In this document: positions 33,810-43,524 of the stretch, piece after piece
How the letters are laid out: each line of letters opens with the position of its first letter
Position numbering within the stretch: the stretch's first letter is position 1
DNA from: Sphingomonas sp.
Lineage (GTDB): Bacteria > Pseudomonadota > Alphaproteobacteria > Sphingomonadales > Sphingomonadaceae
Length of the DNA stretch: 64,000 nucleotides
Direction of reading: 5' to 3'
NCBI GenBank assembly: GCA_017304655.1
Contig: JAFKLY010000007.1
Location: 124,001-188,000, forward strand
Program-made: the position numbers and the translations under genes
The notes under the pieces: generated by a model
The model's input: only the letters and a program-made list of their open reading frames with translations
Database searches by the model: none
What the model was told of the DNA's origin: nothing

Positions 33810-34907
33810 CTATTGCCTTAACTGAACCTCAACCGCTTGAGTAAGGCAGGAGGTTACCGTCAAGATGTCTGCGTCCGTCAAAGTGGGATACGAAGGAAGT
33901 GAGATGCCTCGCTGTGCTATGTCTTGCGCGATAGGGAAATGCTCCTCGCTGCGATACATTGGCATGTGATGTGCACAATAGAAGACCGGGCGGCTGTCCA
34001 CTCCACGTTCGGCCATAAAAGTCATCACGGCTTCACGTTCGCAGCCGGGTGGAAGAAGTAAAGAGATGAGCCAATTACTTGAACTAACGCCTTCGCTAAC
34101 TTCCTGAAAAGAGAAGAGATTGGAATTAAGATTCTGCCGATAAATAGCAGCAATTTCACGCTTTCTCTTCAAAATCTCAGCAAGGCGCTCCATCTGTGCA
34201 GTGCCGATAGCGGCGCAAATGTTCGTCATGCGATAGTTGAAGCCCAACTCGTCATGCCAATAGCGTCGTTCGAGCGACTGCCCCTGTCCTTTAACTTTGC
34301 GCATCCGCGCTGAGACATCGGGGTCGCGTGCGATTACGGCTCCACCCTCCCCTGTGGTAACGGTCTTGTTTCCAAAAAAAGAGAAGGTGGCGACGTCCGC
34401 GTCGACTCCGACGTGGCGCCCATCAATTCGACTGCCGAGCGCTTCTGCGCAATCCTCGATGATTCGCAGGCCATGCCGCCGCGCGATTACATTGATTTCA
34501 GGATCGCAAATGGCACCATATAGATGCACGGGCATGACCGCTTTGGTTTGCGGCGTAATCCGACGTTCAAAATCGGCCGGGTCGAGCAGCCAGTCTGTGG
34601 AGCGACTTTCTGCAAATACCGGAACCGCTCCTGTCTGGGCGATGGTATTCACCGAAGCGATATAGGTGAATGTCGGGACAATTACTTCATCGCCTGGGCC
34701 AATGTCCAAACAATGCAACGCTAAGTGGAGGGCGACCGTCCCGTTGCAAACGGAAATCGCTTCCGTCGCGCCTGTTTCTTTGGCGAGGGCCTGCTCGAAG
34801 CGATTCACATAAGGGCCGATGCTGCTGATCCAGCCCGACCGAATTGCGTCCTCGGCGTATTGAATTTCGTTGCCGGTCAGGTCTGGGGTATAGACTGGAA
34901 TAGACAT
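33810..34907 (-). CDS. DegT/DnrJ/EryC1 sugar aminotransferase (GDP-perosamine synthase-like)
   Basis: A 365-residue PLP enzyme that aminates 4-keto sugars. The PLP-binding lysine is Lys181 in FSFFGNKTVTTGEGGA, and the family stretches IVPTFTYIASVNTIAQTGA, PVHLYGAICDP and IIEDCAEALGS are all present. The opening (YTPDLTGNEIQYAEDAIRSG) and length resemble RfbE/Per GDP-perosamine synthases, which use GDP-4-keto-6-deoxymannose, the product of the Gmd enzyme encoded at 39.9 kb. ATG 34907 is chosen because the upstream extension is basic and unlike the family. It diverges from kpsE across about 260 bp, so it belongs to the capsule locus. The nucleotide sugar is inferred, not proven. Confidence 0.88.
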   Translation of the reverse strand: MSIPVYTPDLTGNEIQYAEDAIRSGWISSIGPYVNRFEQALAKETGATEAISVCNGTVALHLALHCLDIGPGDEVIVPTFTYIASVNTIAQTGAVPVFAESRSTDWLLDPADFERRITPQTKAVMPVHLYGAICDPEINVIARRHGLRIIEDCAEALGSRIDGRHVGVDADVATFSFFGNKTVTTGEGGAVIARDPDVSARMRKVKGQGQSLERRYWHDELGFNYRMTNICAAIGTAQMERLAEILKRKREIAAIYRQNLNSNLFSFQEVSEGVSSSNWLISLLLPPGCEREAVMTFMAERGVDSRPVFYCAHHMPMYRSEEHFPIAQDIAQRGISLPSYPTLTDADILTVTSCLTQAVEVQLRQ

Positions 34908-35171
34908 CTGCTCTCTGCGCTCATTTTTCCCTCTCATAGGCTCGAGCCTGCGTACGATCAATCGGCCTGAAGAGATGAATCCGTTGTTTTGTGACTTGCT
35001 AGCCAGTTGCGGTTGCAAATGCCGCTTTTGGCGGCAATAGGTGCCGCGAGCTCCGAGCTGGAAGTGGTGTTCGATGGGGGCGCTGCCGATTTGCTCGATT
35101 GCTTTCGCCTCTCCGGCAGGGGAGGTGGAAATGCGGATGAGGCCGATTGGCCCGCGATTTCAGAGGACTGG
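34908..35171. other. Divergent promoter region of the capsule locus
   Basis: This 264-bp gap between the DegT aminotransferase and kpsE must hold promoters for both directions. I see no clear palindrome or attenuator. The frame upstream of kpsE stays open through part of it, which makes the exact kpsE start less sure. Confidence 0.4.
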
Positions 35172-36317
35172 ATGACGACTGAACCGAACGGAATAGGCAA
35201 GGCGATCGAACGCATCCTTCCAGGAAGAATCGCTGCGCTTGGGCCGCTGTTCCTGCTGGCCGTTGTTCTGCCGGTGCTGTGCGCTATCATTTATTATGGT
35301 TTTATAGCGTCCGACGTCTACGTCTCGGAATCACGTTATGTCGTTCGTACGCAGGGCAAGCAGTCGTCGTCGGGCCTCGCCTCTCTACTGATGGGGGCCG
35401 ATGTTGCTGGTCTGGGCGGCGGCGAGGCTGCTGCGGCTGCCGATTTCATAGCATCACGTGATGCTATGAGGGCGTTGAATGAAAAGGGGGAACTGGCTGC
35501 TGTGTATGCTCGCCCGGAGATCGATATTTTTGGTCGACTGGGGGCGTTGGAGCAGGCGACGACGTTTGAAGATCTCTATAAATATTTCTCCCGCCGTGTT
35601 TCGGTGGATCAGGATTCCCATTCGGGCATTACCGCTCTTTACGTGAGGGCGTATCGCGCCCAGGACGCCCAACGGATCAACGAACGATTGCTTCAGTTGG
35701 CGGAGGGGCTGGTCAATCGTCTTAATAAGCGCAGTCGCGATGACATGGTGCGCTTCGCACGGGCGGAAGTGGCTGAAGCAAGAGATCAGGCGCAGCGAGC
35801 GAGGGTGGCCTTGGCGAAATTCCGCATTAGCAACGGTGTGGTGGACCCGGAAAAACAGTCAGAGGTTTCGCTCGAAATGATCTCGAAGCTACAGGATGAA
35901 ATCATTTTGGCCAAGACGCAATTGGCTCAAATCCGGGCTTTCACACCGCAAAATCCTCAAGTTCCTGTCTTGGTCGAAAGAGTTAAGACGCTTGAAGGTG
36001 CGGCTTATGATGAGCTTCAGAAGCTAGTTGGCAACAAAGCCTCGCTTGCTGGAAAGGCCGCCGAATATACTAAGCTCACACTTGAATCGGAATTCTCGGA
36101 AAAATACCTCGCGACAGCCCTTGCATCATTGCAGACGGCATCAAATGACGCACGGCGGCAGCAGGCTTATGTGCAACGAATAGTGCAGCCAGATCTGCCT
36201 GATAAGCCAGCAGAGCCTAGGCGCCTTCGGGGCATTTTTTCCGTACTGGTGCTAGGCGTGGTAGTGTGGGGTGTGTTGACGTTGCTTCTGTCTGCGATGC
36301 GCGAACATAGTCTTTAG
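35172..36317 (+). CDS. kpsE: Capsule polysaccharide export inner-membrane protein, KpsE/CtrB/BexC family
   Basis: A 381-residue polysaccharide co-polymerase-like adaptor that joins the inner membrane ABC exporter to the outer membrane KpsD-type channel. It has TM1 at about 24-46 (GPLFLLAVVLPVLCAIIYYG), a Wzz-like periplasmic start (SDVYVSESRYVVRTQGK), a long coiled coil at about 180-330, and TM2 near the C-terminus (VLVLGVVVWGVLTLLL) followed by a short tail. ATG 35172 gives the normal family length; the longer upstream frame lies in the promoter region. First gene of the rightward capsule unit; kpsM follows after 10 bp. Confidence 0.9.
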   Translation: MTTEPNGIGKAIERILPGRIAALGPLFLLAVVLPVLCAIIYYGFIASDVYVSESRYVVRTQGKQSSSGLASLLMGADVAGLGGGEAAAAADFIASRDAMRALNEKGELAAVYARPEIDIFGRLGALEQATTFEDLYKYFSRRVSVDQDSHSGITALYVRAYRAQDAQRINERLLQLAEGLVNRLNKRSRDDMVRFARAEVAEARDQAQRARVALAKFRISNGVVDPEKQSEVSLEMISKLQDEIILAKTQLAQIRAFTPQNPQVPVLVERVKTLEGAAYDELQKLVGNKASLAGKAAEYTKLTLESEFSEKYLATALASLQTASNDARRQQAYVQRIVQPDLPDKPAEPRRLRGIFSVLVLGVVVWGVLTLLLSAMREHSL

Positions 36318-36327
36318 GTAGGCGAGC

Positions 36328-37119
36328 ATGGGGTCTCTTCAGTCACTCGCTTTGTCATGGACAATTCAGCGCAGAGTTATTGGCGCGTTGTTCATTCGTG
36401 AAATTCTGACCCGGTTTGGCCGGCACAACATTGGTTTCCTTTGGTTGTTCGTTGAACCAATGCTTTTCACTGTTGGTGTTACGCTGCTATGGACAGCATT
36501 CAAGAGTACGCACGGTTCAAATCTTCCAATTACTGCGTTTGCTGTTTCGGGTTATTCCAGTGTGCTTTTGTGGCGTAACATGCCGGGCCGTTGCGTTAAG
36601 GCGATCGAGCCCAACTTATCTTTGATGTATCATCGTTATGTCAAAGTAATTGACATATACATTTCTCGTTTGATGGTTGAGTTTGGTGGTGCGACGCTTT
36701 CGTTCATCATTCTTACCTTGTTTTTCAGCTTTATGGGCTGGATGAATTTGCCGGAAGATATTCTTCGGGTCGCGTTCGGTTGGATCATGCTGGCATGGTT
36801 TGGTGCGGCGCTAGCGATTTTTCTTGGAGCACTTTCGGAAGTTTCGGAGGTGGTGGAAAAAATCTGGCACCCGATTTCCTATTTTCTTCTTCCAGTGTCC
36901 GGCGCAGCTTACATTGTTGATGCTCTGCCCAAGGAAATGCAGAAGATTGTCCTGATTCTCCCGTTGGTTCATGGGGTCGAACTTATACGAGAAGGTTTTT
37001 TTGGTTCTCGAGTCAAAGCGCATTATGACATGGGCTATCTTGGAACCATCAATCTCGTGCTGACACTTTTTGCGCTCGCTTTGCTACTCAAGGTAAGCCG
37101 GAAGGTCGTGCCAGAGTGA
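36328..37119 (+). CDS. kpsM: Capsule ABC exporter permease
   Basis: A 263-residue ABC-2 permease that forms the membrane pore of the capsule exporter. Six helices are expected. The N-terminal amphipathic part with [20 protein letters not shown] is highly typical of KpsM/CtrC/BexB, as are [13 protein letters not shown] and the central [20 protein letters not shown]. The ending [15 protein letters not shown] also matches. The stop overlaps the start of the ATPase gene (GTGA), giving translational coupling. Confidence 0.93.
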   Translation: MGSLQSLALSWTIQRRVIGALFIREILTRFGRHNIGFLWLFVEPMLFTVGVTLLWTAFKSTHGSNLPITAFAVSGYSSVLLWRNMPGRCVKAIEPNLSLMYHRYVKVIDIYISRLMVEFGGATLSFIILTLFFSFMGWMNLPEDILRVAFGWIMLAWFGAALAIFLGALSEVSEVVEKIWHPISYFLLPVSGAAYIVDALPKEMQKIVLILPLVHGVELIREGFFGSRVKAHYDMGYLGTINLVLTLFALALLLKVSRKVVPE

Positions 37120-37775
37120 TACGCGTTGAGGATGTCTGGAAGGCCTATCCGACGCGGCAAGGCGAAGTCACGGTTTTGAAGGGTATTAACTTCTCCGTCG
37201 CTCGTGGAGAGAGGGTTGCGATTCTTGGACGCAACGGTGCCGGTAAGTCCACACTCGTTCGCCTGATTAGTGGTGCCGAGCGCCCGACATCGGGCGAGAT
37301 CACTCGGGAGATGACGGTTTCCTGGCCTTTGGCTTTTGGTGGCGCGTTTCAGGGGGCTTTGACTGGGCTCGACAATATGCGCTTCATTTGTCGCATTTAT
37401 GGGCTCGACTGGCGGGAACGGGTGCCATTCATTGAGGAGTTTAGCGAGCTGGGTCACTATCTCCGTGAACCGGTTCGTTCCTACTCGTCCGGTATGCGAG
37501 CCAGGCTTGCGTTCGCAATATCTATGGTTGTCGAGTTCGACTGTTTTCTCATTGATGAGATCATTGCGGTAGGTGATGCACGTTTTCATCAGAAGTGCCA
37601 TGTGGAGTTGTTCGAAAAGCGTGCAGATCGCAGCATGATTATTGTGTCGCACGATGCGCCATATATTCGCGAACATTGCGCGCGGGTTGGCGTGTTGCAT
37701 GATGGCGGCTTGACTATGTTCGAGGATATTGATCAGGGCTATGCCTATTACCGCCAAGTCTATCACGTCGATTGA
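37116..37775 (+). CDS. kpsT: Capsule ABC exporter ATPase
   Basis: A 219-residue ATP-binding subunit. Walker A is GRNGAGKST at residues 38-46, the ABC signature is the degenerate YSSGM seen in KpsT/Wzt-type proteins, Walker B is [14 protein letters not shown], and the switch His is in [15 protein letters not shown]. The length is that of KpsT, without the C-terminal carbohydrate-binding domain of Wzt, so export should depend on the conserved Kdo linker made by KpsC/KpsS. The start is GTG 37116. Confidence 0.94.
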   Translation: MIRVEDVWKAYPTRQGEVTVLKGINFSVARGERVAILGRNGAGKSTLVRLISGAERPTSGEITREMTVSWPLAFGGAFQGALTGLDNMRFICRIYGLDWRERVPFIEEFSELGHYLREPVRSYSSGMRARLAFAISMVVEFDCFLIDEIIAVGDARFHQKCHVELFEKRADRSMIIVSHDAPYIREHCARVGVLHDGGLTMFEDIDQGYAYYRQVYHVD

Positions 37776-37791
37776 TGGTGGGGGCGTTGTG

Positions 37792-38385
37792 ATGAGCGGG
37801 CAGGTTGCACGAGTTTTTCGGGCTCGCCTCGCCCGTTACGATCGTCCTGCAAGCAGTCTGGAAGAACTTCTTCGTGCCGAAGGGGACGACTTTGTGCACT
37901 TCGCCTGCTGGACGGTGCTTGGCCGCCGAGCCAAGAGAGCGGAGCATGAAGAGTGGGTTGTGACGCTGACGAAGGCGGATGGAAAACAGGCATTGCTCTA
38001 TAGGTTGTATAGGGAATGCGGGGACAGGGCAGCTAGCGGGGTTCCGTCTGACATTCGTCAGTCCATGATGGTTTACAGGTTATCTCTGGTGCCTTGGGTT
38101 GGGGGTGGATTGGCCTTTGTGGTCGGCTATTTTCTCAAGCTAAGTTGGCTGAGGGCGTCGAGCGATTTTATTCGTCGCACACCGGGGAGGATGCGATGGC
38201 TTTATCGGCATTCACGTAAAGCTGTGTTCCGCCTCGCTGCGCGACTGAGGCTGCCGCATTCATCGAAGGTGCGTCGAGTGATGCAGGTCGGACATGCTCC
38301 CGTCCCGGAGGGCGTCGATGCGCGGACCGCTGAATTATATACCGCCTTGTGTGTCGCGGTTGACAGGGCTTCGGACGTAGCTTGA
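37792..38385 (+). CDS. Unknown capsule-locus protein with DUF4214-like segment
   Basis: A 197-residue protein without a firm family. Residues about 20-75 (LEELLRAEGDDFVHFACWTV, LGRRAKRAEHEEWVVTLTKA) have the pattern of DUF4214 domains, which often accompany glycosyltransferases and surface proteins. A weak hydrophobic stretch at about 98-120 (RLSLVPWVGGGLAFVVGYFL) may be a membrane segment, and the remainder is very rich in arginine. It begins with ATG 16 bp after kpsT and its stop overlaps the next glycosyltransferase start (TGATG), so it is made together with it and may help to place it at the membrane. Confidence 0.6.
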   Translation: MSGQVARVFRARLARYDRPASSLEELLRAEGDDFVHFACWTVLGRRAKRAEHEEWVVTLTKADGKQALLYRLYRECGDRAASGVPSDIRQSMMVYRLSLVPWVGGGLAFVVGYFLKLSWLRASSDFIRRTPGRMRWLYRHSRKAVFRLAARLRLPHSSKVRRVMQVGHAPVPEGVDARTAELYTALCVAVDRASDVA

Positions 38386-39767
38386 TGCGTTTGCTAGTCG
38401 ACCTCCAAGGGCTGCAAAATGCCAGCAGTCGGAGCAGAGGCATTGGCCGCTATGTTAGGTCGATGGCCCGCGCCATCGCGCGCAATTCTGGCGAACATCA
38501 GGTCCATTTCCTGCTGAATGGATTGTTTCAGGATCAGATTGACGACGTGATCAGTTCGTTTGGTGATGTGGCGAAGCCGGAACAGTTCCATGTCTTTTCA
38601 ATGCCGGGGCCGACGGATGCGCTGCGGTTGGAAAACGGTTGGCGGCGGGCGGCGGCGCACACCCTATATGAGGCAGTCGTTCACGACCTTGCTCCGGACG
38701 CTCTGTTGATCGGTAGCCTGTTTGAGGGAGGGAACGACGATACAGTGGTAGGCGTAGGCGTAGAAGGACGCCGTTATGTTACAGCTGTGATCTTATATGA
38801 TTTGATTCCGTTGCTCGACCCGGCAACATATATCAGCAGTTCCGGCGCGCGAGCGTGGTATCATGGGAAGATTGAAGAGTTGTGCCAAGCAGATTTGTTG
38901 CTCGGAATTTCACACTCAGCCTGTCGTGAAGCGATTGACCATCTGTCAGTTGAAAAGGATCGGGTTCACCATATTGGTGCCGCCGCAGATGATAATTTTA
39001 ATGCTGATTTGCATTCTTCGTCGTGGAACTCCTCCATGGCTGAAGAAATTCTGGCCTATCATGGAATTTCACGGCCTTTCGTTATGCATGCTAGCGCCTT
39101 TGATGCGCGCAAGAACTTTGATGGACTGATTGCGGCATTTGGATCTCTATCTCCGGTGATACGGGATCAACATCAGTTGGTGCTTGTATGCAAACTGTCT
39201 GCAGCCACACGCCAAACCCTTCTGAAGGCGGCGGCGGAAGCGGGGTTGACGGAAGATGACGTCATATTGACCGGCTTCGTGCCGGATGATGAATTGCGTG
39301 TGCTTTACGCCAACTGTAAGTTGTTTGCTTTTCCTTCCTTTCATGAAGGGTTTGGCCTTCCGGTTGTTGAGGCCATGTGGTGCGGTGCTCCGGTGATTGG
39401 TTCGAGTTTGTCGAGCGTACCTGAAGTTGTCGGCCGCGAAGACGCTCAGTTCGATCCCAGGAATCCAGCAGCGCTGTCAAGCGTGCTCTCTCGCGCATTG
39501 ACTGATGAGGACTGGAGGCAAGAACTGGTCTCCCACGCCGCAATCCACGCGCGGCGCTTTTGCTGGGATGATGTGGCGCGCCGCGCGATCGATGTGATCG
39601 ATGCGAGGCTCGATGGGCGCTCCCAGACGGTTCGGGCCGAGAATGTTGTCGATCGGGTTGCAGGGTTGTCAGTTTGGCCGGGGCCTACGGATTCCGATCT
39701 GCTCGCTACCGCTCGATCACTGGCTGCGAACGAGCATCTATCATGGCCGCTCGACAAAGTGCAATGA
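38385..39767 (+). CDS. Glycosyltransferase, GT4 family
   Basis: A 460-residue GT-B fold retaining glycosyltransferase. The N-terminus shows LVDLQGLQNASSRSRGIGRY, typical of rhamnosyl/mannosyl transferases of the WbaZ/mannosyltransferase-B type. The C-terminal domain carries FVMHASAFDARKNFDGLIAA and the E-x(7)-E motif FAFPSFHEGFGLPVVEAMWC, followed by GAPVIGSSLSSVPEVVG. The donor is probably a GDP-sugar, in keeping with the gmd and rmd genes next to it. It starts with ATG overlapping the preceding stop. A tail of about 70 residues after the GT domain is unassigned. Confidence 0.87.
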   Translation: MRLLVDLQGLQNASSRSRGIGRYVRSMARAIARNSGEHQVHFLLNGLFQDQIDDVISSFGDVAKPEQFHVFSMPGPTDALRLENGWRRAAAHTLYEAVVHDLAPDALLIGSLFEGGNDDTVVGVGVEGRRYVTAVILYDLIPLLDPATYISSSGARAWYHGKIEELCQADLLLGISHSACREAIDHLSVEKDRVHHIGAAADDNFNADLHSSSWNSSMAEEILAYHGISRPFVMHASAFDARKNFDGLIAAFGSLSPVIRDQHQLVLVCKLSAATRQTLLKAAAEAGLTEDDVILTGFVPDDELRVLYANCKLFAFPSFHEGFGLPVVEAMWCGAPVIGSSLSSVPEVVGREDAQFDPRNPAALSSVLSRALTDEDWRQELVSHAAIHARRFCWDDVARRAIDVIDARLDGRSQTVRAENVVDRVAGLSVWPGPTDSDLLATARSLAANEHLSWPLDKVQ

Positions 39768-39888
39768 GCGGGGATACACAATCCATTTTCCCTGTGATAC
39801 GCGCGCCAAATTGCAGTATTTTGGGGTGAGCGAGGGGCGTGGTGAGCGTCGAGAGCCATTGTCGTTAGTAATTTATGTGCAGGCCTGA

Positions 39889-40944
<1,056 letters not shown>

Positions 40945-40969
40945 AGCTTGGCTACCCGAGGCGGGGACT

Positions 40970-41869
40970 ATGTCCAGAGTACTTATAACGGGCGCTAATG
41001 GATTTGCGGGGCCGTATGTGGCTGCCGCGCTGGCCGAGCGTGGCCATCAAATTGTTGGTGTGTCACATGCCGCTGTAAATATCGCCGGCGGCCCCGTTGA
41101 AAGATGGCTCGTTGCCGATCTTGCTGACCCTGTTCAGGCAAGAGAGGCCGTGGAAATGGCGCGTCCGGACATGGTCGTTCATTTAGCTGCTATATCTTTC
41201 GTAGCGCATGCTGATGTTACGGCCATCTACTCGAGTAATATTATTGGTACTCGTAATCTTCTTGATGCGATTGCCTCTAGCGGAGGGGTGTCGGGTCCTA
41301 CCATTATCGCTTCGAGCGCAAACGTATACGGATCCAATGTTGGGGGCGCGCTGCATGAAGGCCTCTCCTTGCATCCGCAGAGTGACTATGCGTTGAGCAA
41401 GGTTGCGTGCGAATATCTTGCTGAAATGTATGCTGGTAAAGTGCGGAGCATTGTTGTCCGTCCATTCAACTATACCGGTGTGGGGCAGGCGCAGAACTTC
41501 TTGATTCCCAAGATCGTTGATCACGTCAAGCGCAGAGCTGCAACGATAGAGCTAGGGAATATCGAAGTCGCCCGTGATTTCAGCGATGTTCGGTTTTTTG
41601 CCGAGGCTGTCGCACGGCTTTTGGCGGTTGAGGTCAGGTCCGCCGAGAAGGTCAATATTTGCTCCGGCGTTGCCTATTCTCTCAAAGCGGTACTGGAGGC
41701 GGCCGCTCTCATCTCCAATCATCGAATGAACGTCACGATCAATCCTGCATTTGTCCGATCAAATGAGGTGGAGAAGTTGTGGGGCGATCCCGCAAAACTT
41801 CAGTCCTTGATAGGCCCGCTGGTTTCTCCGCCGCTAGAGGAAACGCTCCGATGGATGATCGAGGATTGA
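40970..41869 (+). CDS. rmd: GDP-6-deoxy-D-mannose reductase-like NAD-dependent epimerase/dehydratase
   Basis: A 299-residue extended SDR. The cofactor motif is RVLITGANGFAGPYVAAAL, the catalytic Tyr-x3-Lys is SDYALSKVACEYLA, and VRPFNYTGVGQAQNFLIPKI fits the Rmd/GDP-4-keto-6-deoxymannose reductase group. It directly follows gmd (25 bp), so it most likely makes GDP-D-rhamnose. With the DegT aminotransferase at 33.8 kb this gives two possible fates for the same keto sugar, D-rhamnose and perosamine. A different epimerase activity cannot be fully excluded. Confidence 0.87.
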   Translation: MSRVLITGANGFAGPYVAAALAERGHQIVGVSHAAVNIAGGPVERWLVADLADPVQAREAVEMARPDMVVHLAAISFVAHADVTAIYSSNIIGTRNLLDAIASSGGVSGPTIIASSANVYGSNVGGALHEGLSLHPQSDYALSKVACEYLAEMYAGKVRSIVVRPFNYTGVGQAQNFLIPKIVDHVKRRAATIELGNIEVARDFSDVRFFAEAVARLLAVEVRSAEKVNICSGVAYSLKAVLEAAALISNHRMNVTINPAFVRSNEVEKLWGDPAKLQSLIGPLVSPPLEETLRWMIED

Positions 41870-41994
41870 GCTGAGTTAGTCCAGGCGCGAAGAGCGTTGG
41901 CGGCATTCTGTTTGGTCGGTACGTGATTGGGTTCAGTGCGTGCCTAGCGACCTGTGGGCAGGTTTCGAACGTATCGATTTGAAGGACATTGAAC

Positions 41995-42513
41995 ATGCGG
42001 GGAGATGTGATTTTGGCGCAGGATGAAATCGAAGAAGTTCGCGCGCTTTACGCCGCCTTGCAGGACCAGAGACGGGCAGATTTGGAGCGGTTGCGTCGCG
42101 TAACAACGGAGAATGACGGACTACGGGCGGATCTGGCTGATCAGTTGAGGGATTTGCGGAAGGCAGAAGCAAGAGCCAAGCAGTATTCTGCACCCAATGT
42201 ATTGGTTCGCATAGGGGATAGCGCAAAGAAGGGTTCAGCTACCCTGGTTCAGCGGCTCTTGGCGGCCCTCCTCTTGCGCCTTGCGCGGAGCGCTGTGCGG
42301 AACTCGCGATGGGCGCAGGCTCAAGTTTACTACCAGTGCATCGCGGTTCTTCGCCCGCGGATTTTCCTTTGGAAGCAGGTTGGGAACATGCTTTATCAGC
42401 AGAAGATACACGGAGAAGCGACCGCACTACTGGAGGCCGTGCTTGAGGCTGTGCCGGACGATGCGGAGGCAATTTTCCTGCTTGAAAGATGCAAGGAAAA
42501 ACTGCGTGACTGA
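41995..42513 (+). CDS. Unknown protein: N-terminal coiled coil and C-terminal TPR-like helices
   Basis: A 172-residue protein with no recognised family. Residues 5-65 form a strongly charged coiled coil (DEIEEVRALYAALQDQRRAD and the stretch after it). After a basic, hydrophobic middle (VQRLLAALLLRLARSAV) come two TPR-like helices (WAQAQVYYQCIAVLRPRIFL and WKQVGNMLYQQKIHGEATAL). This would suit a scaffold for glycosyltransferases. ATG 41995 follows AAGGAC. It is in the run of capsule genes between rmd and the acyltransferase. Confidence 0.6.
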   Translation: MRGDVILAQDEIEEVRALYAALQDQRRADLERLRRVTTENDGLRADLADQLRDLRKAEARAKQYSAPNVLVRIGDSAKKGSATLVQRLLAALLLRLARSAVRNSRWAQAQVYYQCIAVLRPRIFLWKQVGNMLYQQKIHGEATALLEAVLEAVPDDAEAIFLLERCKEKLRD

Positions 42514-42603
42514 GTAGGCTAAAAGTCCAAGCGGCTCATTTGAGCACTGGGGTTCCGATATGTGGCGAGCCGTCACGATGCCAGGCGATGGAGTGAGGGA
42601 CTT

Positions 42604-43272
42604 TTGTTACTAGAATATGTTCTCGTGGGTGGTGGGGATTTCGCGATAGAAGTCGCCTCGTATCTCAAGGATATCCATGCACAGAGCGGCGGCGAAGACT
42701 GGAGAGTCAACGCCATCGTATCGATTTCGGAGCCCAGGATCGAAGATTTCGAGCGCGTGCTGGGCTATCGGCCTGAAGTCTATCGGCAGGTGGCTTCCCT
42801 GACGGAGTTGAAGAAACGAATTTTCGTCATTGGAATTGGTGACCCGGCGGTACGCCAGCGTGCCATGGATGAGGTCGACGCACAGGAGGGGGGATTTGGT
42901 ACTATTATTCATCCCCGAGCTTATGTGGCAGCGACAGCAACTGTGGGCGTGGGCTCAATCATCAGTCCCTATGCATTTGTTGGTCCATTTGCGCAAGTTG
43001 GTCGCAACTGCGCGCTGAACGTTGGAGCGATTGTCGGCCACGATGCCCGGCTTGGGGATTGTACTGTGCTGTCACCGGGAGCCGACATCAACGGTCATGG
43101 GCGGACGGGGCGGGCTGCATTTCTTGGCGCTGGAGCGATCATCAACCCAAAGGTAGAGTTGGGTTCATATAGCAAATTGTCTGCGGGTTCGGTCTTGAAC
43201 AAATCCGTCGGCGACGGCTTCCTGATGCACGGCAATCCGGCTTCGGGGCGCCAAATGATCAGAGTGCCATAG
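42604..43272 (+). CDS. NeuD/PglD-type sugar N-(or O-)acyltransferase with left-handed beta helix
   Basis: A 222-residue acyltransferase. The N-terminal Rossmann-like part begins LEYVLVGGGDFAIEVASYL, and the C-terminal hexapeptide-repeat helix is clear from about residue 105 (TIIHPRAYVAATATVGVGSI, then ISPYAFVGPFAQVGRNCALN and VGAIVGHDARLGDCTVLSPG). The catalytic His of PglD/PerB-like enzymes fits GAIVGHD. These enzymes acylate 4-amino sugars such as perosamine or bacillosamine. The acyl-building genes directly downstream suggest an acyl-ACP donor rather than acetyl-CoA. There is no ATG at the right place; TTG 42604 with GAGGG upstream is the best start. Confidence 0.82.
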   Translation: MLLEYVLVGGGDFAIEVASYLKDIHAQSGGEDWRVNAIVSISEPRIEDFERVLGYRPEVYRQVASLTELKKRIFVIGIGDPAVRQRAMDEVDAQEGGFGTIIHPRAYVAATATVGVGSIISPYAFVGPFAQVGRNCALNVGAIVGHDARLGDCTVLSPGADINGHGRTGRAAFLGAGAIINPKVELGSYSKLSAGSVLNKSVGDGFLMHGNPASGRQMIRVP

Positions 43273-43299
43273 TCTCAATGTCAGGCAGGTAGAGTGAAT

Positions 43300-43524
43300 A
43301 TGGAAGAGAAGATCGACAAAATATTCAAAGACGTCATAGGTGCTGGCCCTGAAGTGGACCGCGCTATACTTGTCTACGGCGAAATTCCTGGTTGGGATTC
43401 TGTTGCGCACATGGCTCTTGTCGCTGCGCTTGAGCAAGAATTTGATTGCATGCTCGACATGGACGATATCCTTGATATGAGCAGTTATGCAAAGTCCATT
43501 GAAATAATGAAGAAATATGTCTGA
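43300..43524 (+). CDS. Acyl carrier protein
   Basis: A 74-residue, acidic four-helix carrier. The phosphopantetheine site is Ser34 in the motif GWDSVAHM, where Val replaces the usual Leu of DSL; this variant is common in dedicated, non-fatty-acid ACPs. The remaining helices (ALVAALEQEFDCMLDMDDIL, then DMSSYAKSIEIMKKYV) are standard. ATG 43300 is used; GTG 43294 in the same frame is possible. The end overlaps the SDR gene by 8 nt. It is likely to carry the acyl group that the NeuD-type enzyme transfers. Confidence 0.9.
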   Translation: MEEKIDKIFKDVIGAGPEVDRAILVYGEIPGWDSVAHMALVAALEQEFDCMLDMDDILDMSSYAKSIEIMKKYV

